A stretch of 64,000 nt of DNA from Steromphala cineraria (taxonomy: Eukaryota; Mollusca; Gastropoda; Trochida; Trochidae), in the NCBI GenBank assembly GCA_916613615.1, contig OU744724.1, positions 32,809,607 through 32,873,606 of the forward strand. Direction: 5' to 3'. Position 1 is the stretch's first letter; every line of letters starts with the position of its first letter. Under the pieces are notes generated by a model. The model was not told the DNA's origin. It saw nothing but the letters and a program-made list of their open reading frames with translations, and did not search any database. This document shows, piece by piece, positions 37,294 through 49,200 of this stretch. Made by a program: the position numbers and the translations under genes.

Positions 37294-40200
37294 GTGTTTG
37301 ATATATGCTCGCTTGAATAAGAAATGAGTTGGTCGTGTATTTTTATTAAAGTTACAATCTGTCAAGCCTAAATAAATCGTTAAATCGACACGTCAGAATG
37401 TCATGGAATGTTTATCAACACGACAGTATATCACTGGGTGTAATGTGTACGCGAGGACGTTCGTTGTTACTGTTCAGTCACGTGACTCTTAGAGCGAGAG
37501 ACGTGTTATGATTGCCCTGATCACTACATAAAAAATGAATTATCACCATAATTCTGACACATCCTGTATTAATATTGGTATATATCTATTACTAAGGTTT
37601 TACCATTTACTAATACACAACGAGAAGTCATGTAAACAAACATATGTTTGTCTTTTTGAACTTGATCACTGCAGTTACGCTGTTTGAAGACCACACCTCA
37701 TGACCTCTTTCGTCTACTAACATCTATTTAAATCAACAAATCTTAAATATAATCATACCTATTTATCCCTTGATAAACCCCAAAACAGACTGCAAATTGT
37801 GAAAGGGTTGCGGACTGCATTAACGAAGTTTGGACGAGGTGAATAAGCACTCTTGAAATGAATCGTAGTGTACGGATTGTTCAGTCTAGGTATACGGATC
37901 GTTACTGATTGCACCAAACCTAGTGTACGGATTGTGGTGATTGACTTTCTTGAACAAAATGACAGTATTGTGCCAAAATGTTAAATTATCGTTTAAAATA
38001 GATCACTGACAGAATGTGATATCATTCAGAACATCATTTCTTTTATTCAAGACTACCAAAACACATACTAACTATGTAATAGATTGTCCATTCCTCAAAC
38101 TTCATCATTTCGAAATAAGTGCCTGTATGTATGGCATTTCAGTTCTCAAAGTATCCATTTTCCAATACACATAACGAAAACGATTAACTGCTTTAATGTA
38201 TGCGTCTTAACTACAAACGTCCAATTACAGAAGGTCATCAACTTGTCAATTGATTAAATGTAACAATGGTAAAATGTGATCAAGGCATTGGATACAAATT
38301 ATTAACTCAAAAGCTTATCTAACAATGTTAACTGGAACTTCTTTTAACTCAACATCTGAATAAAACTAACGTCTTCCTGCACAAAATAAGCAATTTTTAG
38401 CTCATCTGACCTGTAAGACTCCTTGACTAGTGAGGATTATCAATTGTAGCTTTGGTGAGGATTATAAATTGTAGCTTTGGTTCATAATTGTGTGATTCTG
38501 CAAGTTACTGTTACTGAAAAAGCAAATATCCCAATATATTGACCATTTTAGTTGAGTGTTGTCCGCTTCCACACTTCCATTCAATGTCATCAAATCATAC
38601 CGTAAACACGTGTTCGCCTGGTCGGTATTTTGGTGTAGGATTTTGATGAATTCGATTTTCAGATATGTGTTTGAAATACTCTACAAACTGTAAGATATTA
38701 GACAATAGACAAAAGATAATGTCATCATTATATATACCCTCAGTCGAGTAATTCCATTCTCTCTCTACAGAGGCACCTCAGAGAACGATTATAATTTTAT
38801 TGGACTGGACCTTTAATGTACGGGTCGATTTTACCCAAAAGCTTAGCATGTTTATTCCATAGTAAGGACAGAAATCGGATAATAACAATAGGTCTTCAAG
38901 ACAAGATCTCATTGGTCACTTGTTCATCATATATTATTTCGCTGCATTGACGCTCTGCGTTAGTCTGGGGTAAAAAAACGCGTGATACGCGCTGCGCTGC
39001 TGGCGAGATGTGTTAGTGTTGGGAGGCCTTATAGCCTCTGTGTTATTACGCTTAATACGTGGGATAGAAAGGTAGAAACCTGATTGTCGGCAATCGAAGT
39101 TAGTTGTGCAATCAGCGATGCCGTTTCAAAAGTGGTCATTCGCAAAACCTCGGCCATTCCCGTACAATTCGGCAAAGCTATCGTTGAAATTTAACATCCA
39201 AGAGGATTACTCTTCATTTGACAAAACATTGCTTTTTTACCTTCTCATCTTTATTTATTTGGTTAATTAGTAAAATAAAATATATCATAAAACAAATGAT
39301 ACTTTACAAAATTATAAAGCAAATTCTATTTAAAGAAAAACCTATCCATATCTGCTTTTTCAAATGGTTTCCCTCTCACACTGCTAATGAAGAATTAACA
39401 TAAAGGCATGATATTTTCCATGTCAACAAACGACCGTTAAGAATTCCCCAAGTCATGGTTATCCAAAACGTGTTTTCATTGGCTGCAAAGATGGGAGATA
39501 ACTTAAGTTACGAAATTTTGCCGCAAGGGCAATCTGCCGGAACCCCGGAATCCGTGGAACAGAGGCTAACTCGGGTATGCTTGAGCTGCCTCTGTGGGGA
39601 GGGAATGAGTAATTCACGTCTTGAGAATATCTAGTTTCAAGAGAGGTTTAACAACGGAAAGCTGGAAAACACGAATGAACATGAATATTTAGCATTCTTA
39701 CTCCATTTTTAAAAGCATTGTATTTCAATTACAGGGAGTACTTTAATAACAATTTAAACATAAAATTTGCTAGTAGCCACAAACTTGTTGAAAAAGATAT
39801 CTGCTTTGGATTGGATTGACGGTCCTGTCTTCCTTTTTTTCCTGATGATCTGAATGATTAATTCTAATATAAATAGCCTCCTTTGTATGTTTAAGGAGCT
39901 TATGAATGTAGAGGGTCATTAATATCGTAGATGTCTCTTTCGGCTCCCTGGGGGCAGTGCAACATTCATGCATTCTGTAGATATATGCAAATTAATAAAG
40001 TTACAGATAAAACGGTATTTTTGATACTGTTAGACGGATTGCATGTGTCTAAAATGATAGACTATAACTTAATAGACATTTTAGTAGTAAAGTTTGTTTT
40101 TCAAAACCAATTTGTTTAGAATTATTAAGAAAATATAGTAAATTCAATCAGGCACAATCCGTATCTTTGATCAGCACAATCCGTATCCCGTATAAAACAT

Positions 40201-43200
40201 GATCGGTAACATCCCGTACACCGGAAAACTTGAGCAATGAAAATACATGATATCATTTTGACAACAGATTATTAAACATTTACACAGTGCCATACCTGGA
40301 AATTTCGCCATGGCTTGCAGTTATTATCAAAGCAAGTATACATCATACACATTTTTGATAAAGTGGACTTTAAATACTATTAATGTAGGCAAAATGCACA
40401 GAGATCGTAGAAATTTCGACGACATTTATTGACAGGCAGTTACTAATATGTTAGTTTGCAAAAAATCAATGAAATTCATCTTCAATTTGCATTCATAGTT
40501 TCTTTCATAGATATCTACCCATGAAGTAAACGATAGTTAAAAGTTCATATTTATTCATAAAAGGCTCGTAATCGTATAAAATTGACAAAAATATGTGCCT
40601 GAATGTCACGCTCCTCGCATTAAAAGTCACGTGACAAATCAGTAAAAGGGAACGTCCTCGCGTACACATTACACCCAGTGTATATGGTAGTCTTCCTTCG
40701 CGTGCGCAGTGACGCAGTCATTCATCATAAAGCGAAGTTTAGGCTATCTGAACTACATCATCCTGTAGCCCGCCACATCTGTTAAGAAACATAGAAAATA
40801 ATGGCTTTTCTACTTTGACAATTTTGAAGTAAATCTCTATACTCAAGATCAAATTACAATTAGCAGGAAGTCAAAGTTTGGCAGGGAGAGAGCAGTTTGT
40901 GCCACCAAACAGTTCGAACCTATATATATATGTTGTATATATTTTTAGTAGCATGGTAGGTCACCGTTTAAAGAGCCACTTTATGTTTGATTAAGCGTGG
41001 ATCTTGTTGTTTGATTGTTTGACAATTCCAATCCCACTTGGCACTCCTATTCTCTAATCAAATGCACTCCATGATTTTCATCACATTTGCTTGAAAATGA
41101 TACTTTCCTTAACAAAATCCATACTTCTCGATCAGAATACACTATTGGTAAAGTTTGACATATATGACCCCTGATGACTCAAGGAGTGGCTCTTGAACTG
41201 ACTTCCGGAAGCTGAAGATGCCAAGAAATCAAACATTTAGACCTTAGAATACGGGTTAGGATAATGAATGAACCCGTCAAATGAAGATCTGCAAAAGGGG
41301 AGGTTTTGACCACTTCTGAACAGATGAGACCCCCTCATTAGTTTTGGTAATCTACAGTAACTACTCACAAATTATTTTTTATTAAGTTTTAGAATTTGGA
41401 GTTTGTATAATGAGTTATATTCCGAGTGCTGGTAAATGTCTCTAACCATTCTGTGTATTATCTGCTACAGAGTGGAAGCAGGGGACCAGCGGCGCTATGC
41501 GGAGGAGGTCCGGGCCCAGGAGCAGAAGCAGTTGCTACTACATCACCAGGTCTTGCCTCTTACTTTTACTTGCTTATGCTTAAAAAGTTCTATAGGTTGA
41601 TTGATGGGATCGCCTAACACTATTTTGACTAATTAGGAAACAAGTTTTACCCTAAATCCCCCCTGAATAAAAATGATGCTAAAATTACCTTCTAAACAAG
41701 AAATGGGGAAGTTTCTATCTTTTTTATCTTTCTGTCATATTTTTGCATACCTGATGTATTTCAGAAAAAATCAACTACACTAGAGCAGTGATGGATTCTG
41801 TGATTGAAATTGGCATGACATATGTCTAAAAGGGAAAAGTGGGATATCATCATCAGCATGTTCATTATGTTGACTATCAAATACAAAAGCCTGGGGCTTT
41901 AAACAAATTTGAAAGGGTTTGTAAAAGGAATTTTTAAGCCGTGTCTGCAAAGGTTGGAATTTTATATTTAGAAATTAAGAAATTTGCAATGATTTGCTAA
42001 TATGAATATAGAATGAAGGTTATATGGTGAACTTATCTCTCCGTGTATGTAGCAGCCGGTGGATGCGGGTGGAGGTGACGGTACAGGGAAGGTATTGGGT
42101 CGCCTGGAACAGCTAGAGCTGGACAGCACCGTGGCGGGGTCAGTCGGGATGCCTGACGAGTTGGTGCCTCCCGGCGCCACAGAGGTGTACAACAACTACC
42201 AGTTTGCTCACACGTATGATGGGAAGCTCCCTATAACAAGGAAAAAGGAACAGGTGGGTGGTGATACTGGTTGGTTGATTGATAGAGCTCGATCTTTGTT
42301 TGCTTGATGGAACACTTTGACTTGATCCTGGGATGGACAATTATGATAGCTGGGGACTGGCTTTTTATGCCCCCGAATCGGAGATTCCGGGGGTATATTG
42401 TTTTTCACCTGTCCGTCTGTCCGTCCGTCTGTCTGTCCGTCTGTCTGTCCGTCTGTCTGTCCGTTTGTCCACAAAAACTTTAACCTTGGTCATAACTTTT
42501 GATTGGTCGGAGCTAGGTCTTTGATACTTGACATGTGCATCCGGGGGCATTCGTGTTTCACAAACACATCTTGTTTTTACTTAAAGCTGTTTCATTATGG
42601 GAACTTTGTTTTAAGGTCATACTATACTCCTCCAAAAAATTTAACTTGTGAAATTTGTAACTCAAGCATTTTTGTTCATTTTGTTGGGTTGTGTCCATCC
42701 AATGGTGCCATCATCAGAACTAAGGTTATTTGTGTAAAGATTTCTCTATGCCTACATTATGGCTGATGTATGGCTACTGACATAATAAACATATTTTCCT
42801 GAAAAATATTTGTGTGCTTAATTTTATTTGAGGTGAATATATAACAATTGAAAAAGACCCTTTTCAATCACAAACAAATCTCCTACATTGAAAACCATTG
42901 CAGCTAATCGACACAATCGAGAGTAACCAGGTGACGGTGATCCAGGGCTCCACAGGGTCAGGCAAGACGACACAAGTGCCGCAGTATATCCTTGACCACT
43001 ATGCACAGGAACACAAGCATTGCAACATCATCGTCACTCAGCCCAGAAGAATCGCCGCCGTCAGCGTGGCAAGAAGAGTGTGTCACGAGCGCAGTTGGAC
43101 TCTTGGCACCATCTGTGGTTACCAGGTAATGAGATTCCTCTTTTAGGATCATGCTGTTTATCATAGCTGGCAGAGGTTTGGGCTTTGCTAATGCTACAAT

Positions 43201-46200
43201 CCAATCTCAAATTGTTTCAATTGGTAGATATGTCAAAAATGATTCAAGCCAGCATGTTTGCTTTCACTGTCTGAAATCTTAATAACATAAATATTATAAA
43301 TTTTTTAATTAATTTCCTATGTTTTCATGCCTCTCTGAAGTTATTTGCAAACATTTTCATTTATGAAATGGTACCTGTCAAATCCAACTTTAACAAATGC
43401 TCCATGATGAAAATTGATGAATTTTTCCCCATGGGAAGTAACCCAGGACGTCAACTTTCAAACCTTTTTCATACTGTCATTTTCCAATAGTTGCTAAAAC
43501 TGCTGTTTTGGATAACCTAATGTTGATTATTTGTCACTTTCTGCAGATTGGCATGGACAACAAGACATCTGAAGACACACGGATCACATACTGCACCACC
43601 GGGGTTCTCCGAGAGAAGCTCATCAACAACAAGAACATGCTCGAGTTCACACACGTCATTCTGGATGAGGTTCATACTATGTCATTTAGATATCATTGAA
43701 TATAAAAAACTTGAGATAATACATTACAATGTTGTAATTCAAAATTTTATAAATTATCAAGAATACTTTTAAATGTAGTAATTCAAAATTTTACAAATTA
43801 TCAAGTTAAAACTTAATTGTGGCGCTCTTGCAGATAAGGAGTCTTCTTTTAAGTTAGTTTTACATAGGTCTTTTGGAGGAGAGATCAGCAAGCCCTAACG
43901 ACCTTTTAAATTTTTTATAAGGCAATTATCTATACAATGCAGTTTACCCCTACTCACTCCCGCGTATGTTTCAGGGGTCGAAATATGGCTTATCAAAGTT
44001 CTAGCTATTCGGACTAGTGACTTTTGCAAACTCTTAGCCCAAATCATTCCAGCCAGCCTAAAACATTGAAACAAACATATTGTCTGAAATTTTTGACAAG
44101 TCCTTCAGAGTTCTAGTTAAGACACTCTGGTAGCCCAGCATATTTTCTCCCAGCCATGGGCTCCCTGACTAGTGCTAATTTCAAACCTTGTGCGTGTTAC
44201 AGGTCCACGAGAGAGATCAGGAGTCTGACTTTGCTCTGCTCATTGTCCGCAAACTGCTCCGCACCAACTCCAGACACGTCAAGGTTAGAATCTTATTTCT
44301 CAGCTACAAGTACTTTTAAGCTGAAATAGAGATCTCTGAAGCTGGTAAAAACGTATTTTTGCATCAACTTTCTTTGACTGAATGCCGTTGATGACGGAAG
44401 CAGTGCTCAATAATAACTACTTGGCTAATTGGATGAAATTATGTAATTCTAGTCATTAGTGCGGAAGTGACATGAAGTATTATCTTGATTATCTTCGAAG
44501 TTATTCATTTTCTAAAGAGCAATTGCTCTGGTTTGATACATATATATACCAGTTTCACAATTACGTCAAAAGTAATACTTTGCTAGGAAATCAATTGAAG
44601 TTGTGTTGTCACTGGTTTTTACAAATATTAGATTAATTAAAGATGATTTTAAAATGCAACTACTTCTAGGTGATCCTGATGTCTGCAACCATCGACACCA
44701 ACTTGTTTGCACATTACTTCGAGGTCCCAGTGCGAGACCGTCTCGAACCCGCCCCCGTCATCAACGTTGAGGGGCGTGTGTACAAAGTGCACGAGTTCTA
44801 TGCAGATGATCTCACCCCTAAACTTGGAGAGGTGTGTAACACTCAAACACCAGCACGTTTTGAATGAATATAGAAGCAATGACCTATAATCATTAAACAT
44901 CAATCGTCAAAGACTTTTAAGTAATGTAATTCCTGCCAATTTTGTTGTTAATTGTTTGTAAAATGTGTAATTCACTTATCTTTTGGTTTCAATCTGGGCA
45001 GGTCAACCTCTAGAAAAATTTGTTTAGTCAGCAACTTAGATATTTTTTTTAACTTCAGCATTTTCAATCTGTTGTTTTCTTTAACTGGTGGCCATTAAGA
45101 TCTCTTTTTATCCCCCGCCGCGCGTTTAGCGCGAAGCGGGGGATATAGTATTCAGCTCCGTACGTCCGTACGTACGTACCCCTCCCGCTTCTTGTTAGCG
45201 CGATATCTAATGAACCGTTCAACCTAGAATCTTCAAACTTGGTACCAGTCTTCATCTGGGGAATACGCAGACCTGAAAAGTTTTCGTTGACCTTGACTTC
45301 ATTTTCAAGGTCACAGCGAGACTTTGACCAGTTTTGAAAATGTTGTTACCGCGATATCTAATGAACTGCTCAACCTAGAATCTTCAAACTTGGTACCAGT
45401 CTTCATCTGGGGAATACGCAGACCTGAAAAGTTTTTGGTGACCTTGACCTCATTTTCAAGGTCACGGTGAGACTTTGACCAGTTTTTAAAATGTTGTTAG
45501 CAGGATATCTAATGAACCGCTCAACCTAGAATCTTCAAACTTGGTACCAGTCTTCATCTGGGGAAAACGCAGACCTGAAAAGTTTTTGGTGACCTTGACC
45601 TCATTTTCAAGGTCACGGCGAGACTTTGACCAGTTTTGAAAATGTTGTTAGCAGGATATCTAATGAACCGCTCAACCTAGAATCTTCAAACTTGGTACCA
45701 GTCTTCATCTGGGGAATACGCAGACCTGAAAAGTTTTTGGTGACCTTCACCTCATTTTCAAGGTCACGGCGAGACTTTGACCAGTTTTGAAAATGTTGTT
45801 AGCGCCATATCTCATGAACACATTAACCTTGAGTCTTCACGGGGGACATAGTATTCCGCTCCGTCCGTACGTCTGTCCCGCTTCTTGTTGTTAACATCAA
45901 TTTGCGGCGGGGGATCTTGTCACCTTTGTGACAAATACTTGTCTAAATTAACTTCAACCAATGAAAAGAAGGTTGATGAAAAAGCTAACAATTGTCTTCT
46001 TGTACAGCCTAATTCAATAGCTGTCATTTGTGACCCAAAGTCGCCCTTAATTCCACCTACCTACCTACCTACCTATCTGAAACCTACCTACCACTTACCT
46101 TACCTATGTCTTGTGTTCGCCAGTTGCCAGAACTGGATGAGGGCAAGCCAGAGCTGAGCTCTGAGATGATGGACATTGCCGTCAAACTCATCCGTGAGTT

Positions 46201-49200
46201 TGATAACCTGGAGAGAAAGGAACAAGAGTGAGTATGATTCTAACTTTGTATCGATGTAACTTTTCCTTTAAATAAGAATAGTATAGATATCATCACTTCC
46301 ATATCATGCTCTGTATCACTTGCTTGAAAACGGTGTTAGTACCTACACCGAAACGTCGCACTCCTGCAATAAAGAAGTTGTAAATCCATAGAACTTGTTC
46401 TCATTCATCTTACCAACTTCTAAATGCCTCTTAAAGAAGTTTAAATTAGAAGCAAATGTTAATCTATGCCACTCAAAAGAAACTAAGGAACACTTGTATA
46501 GTGTCCTCTATATACTTAATGCCTCAGCGCATGGTTTAAATTATGTATTGTATGCAATAAATAGATATTGTTTTTGGTGATTTTAACACTTTGAAAGTAA
46601 TATCCGTGGTAGTGAAAAGCTTAATTAAGACATTTTCCTAAGAAAATGGGATTTGAAATTCCAAAATTAATTAAATATTAAAAAGTCATTAAGGTTTAAA
46701 AATCAGTAGCCCAATGTCAGGTATACATGTGGGTATGAACAAAACTTCAAACCAAACACTTCTCTTTAAGCTGCTGACATATAAAGTTGTTGCTATTGAT
46801 ATTACAACTTAAGGGTTCCTTAACTTCTTTTGAGTAGTGTATTCATAGCATGACACTTACATATGAATATCATCCAGCAAATATGATCAAGTTATTACTA
46901 ATTTCAATGTAAAGAAAACAATTTTGGCTTCCTAATAAACTGTTTATCATTTCTTTCAGACTTGACAAGGAAACTGGATTCTCTCTTGTTCGAGGCACTG
47001 TGCTGTGTTTTTTGCCAGGTTTGAAGTGTTCTGAAAGTTTTCTTTGATCAAGTCAATTTATCAAATACAAATCATGAAATGCCTAAATTTCATATACTTA
47101 AACGTATGACTGAAGATGCTTCTTAGCAGGAAGTAAAAACTTGCATCCAATGATTTGTAACGGTAGCAGTTAAAGCAGTGAGATATTGCAAGAAAATAAA
47201 ATGTATTTATTTTATTGAATTACACTTTCTTTGAATGTAATCAAATATTTGTTATAATNNNNNNNNNNNNNNNNNNNNNNNNNNNNNNNNNNNNNNNNNN
47301 NNNNNNNNNNNNNNNNNNNNNNNNNNNNNNNNNNNNNNNNNNNNNNNNNNNNNNNNNNNNNNNNNNNNNNNNNNNNNNNNNNNNNNNNNNNNNNNNNNNN
47401 NNNNNNNNNNNNNNNNNNNNNNNNNNNNNNNNNNNNNNNNNNNNNNNNNNNNNNNNNNNNNNNNNNNNNNNNNNNNNNNNNNNNNNNNNNNNNNNNNNNN
47501 NNNNNNNNNNNNNNNNNNNNNNNNNNNNNNNNNNNNNNNNNNNNNNNNNNNNNNNNNNNNNNNNNNNNNNNNNNNNNNNNNNNNNNNNNNNNNNNNNNNN
47601 NNNNNNNNNNNNNNNNNNNNNNNNNNNNNNNNNNNNNNNNNNNNNNNNNNNNNNNNNNNNNNNNNNNNNNNNNNNNNNNNNNNNNNNNNNNNNNNNNNNN
47701 NNNNNNNNNNNNNNNNNNNNNNNNNNNNNNNNNNNNNNNNNNNNNNNNNNNNNNNNNNTATAACCTATTCTAGGTTATGGAGAAATCTCGGACATGTTTG
47801 ACAAGCTCAGAGTTATTGAATCAAAACACAAGTAAGTTGATTTTTCAGGACAGTTATAGATTTATATTTATTTAGATTTATTATCAAGTTATTTGAACTT
47901 TCATATGGCTAAATGATAACAGCATAACAGTCTTTATTAAAAAGATATCTTTATATTGGGATGTCAACAAAAACTTATATGCTAAAAGCCCATGAGGTTT
48001 GTTTTCCTATGAAAATACCAGCCTAATGCTGTTCCTGTTATTTAAATCGTGCAAGATATTTCTTAATTCAGAATTATCAATAGAAACAATGTTCCTCGTG
48101 TTTTATATGGTATCGATCACAAATATGTTTCAAATTCTTAATAAGGAAAGTTTGGCTTTTGTTGATGTTAATGTATGGCTGCTGTAATATGAAGTTTAAG
48201 ACTGAGTGAAAAAAGACAGCGCTTTTCAGCAATTCAATGGGGAAAAAGGGCTTTAAAAATCTTTGTATGTAAGTGTGTTGCATAAATAACCCCTTAGCCT
48301 GTAAAATTATTTAGCTTCAAGCTTTCCCCAATGACTGATTTCAATGGAAAACCCTTTAACCTGGAATATTCTTTGTTTCCGAGATTCTTTATTCAGTGGG
48401 TGTGGTTTCCGGGCCATAAGAATAACATTAAGAAGGAAGAGGAAAGTCAGAACCTGTTGTTAGGCATTTCCTGCAATATTACTTACTTTACTTTACCCTC
48501 TTAGTGCTATAAGCACATGTGTAAGGTCTCAACCAAAGATCTTCAACATGGCCGGTCCTGAGCCCAGTGCTGTATCTGACCCCAGGTCCATCCCTTTTCC
48601 TTATTTCTTTCTCCACAGATCTTCTCCATGTTTCCCTTGGCCTTACTTACTTCCCTTATGGTGTACATCTCATTTTCTGCAATATTAAGCATGGGTTATT
48701 TGTTTCAGCTTGAAGGTGATCCCACTGCACTCAACCATCACCCAGGAGGAGCAGCTCCGTGTGTTCGAGCCTGCACTCCGAGGACAGAGGAAGGTGGGTA
48801 CTAGCCAGGGGCAGAACCAGCAGGGGTCGGGGTAGCGTGGTTCGTGCTTGGTCAATCTCATTAAAATAAGATCTTAATTTTCTTTAATGTATTACGCAGT
48901 TTATAGATCTCACAAGGCCCCATAAGTTCAGCCGTCAGAGTAACCTTTGACCGCTTGATAAGAAGATTTCATCCACTATTCAAATCATATGTCTCTTAAA
49001 GGGGCAGTAACACTTTTTTAGGGGGAATATAAGGTGATGTTAGGAAAACGAAAATTAATGGTTCCAATTGAAAGACAATGCAGTTAAACTAAGTGGAACA
49101 GTAATAAATCAAATATATGATGTAAAGTTGAGCCATGCGATTTTAAAATATAAATTTATATAAAAACGTGCTACTGCCCCTTTAAAGGCTCATTCCAGAG

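Larger units (their letters stand above)
37432..40680. mobile_element. 3.25-kb DNA element with CACTGGGTG termini, in TDRD9 intron 1
   Basis: Terminal inverted repeats of about 60 bp: the first 31 bp (CACTGGGTGTAATGTG...) are identical at both ends, then a diverged part holds a shared TCACGTGAC. The direct repeat TATAT flanks both ends (37427-37431 and 40681-40685). Subterminal copies of GTGTACGGATTGT (37866-37934) face inverted CACAATCCGTA copies (40150-40220). No transposase frame is visible, so it is non-autonomous. Subterminal repeats and the CACTG start fit CACTA/EnSpm; a 5-bp duplication would instead fit Transib-like elements. Confidence 0.8.

Noticed and set aside
47215..47763. 182-codon ORF through the gap
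   Set aside because: Made almost entirely of N.
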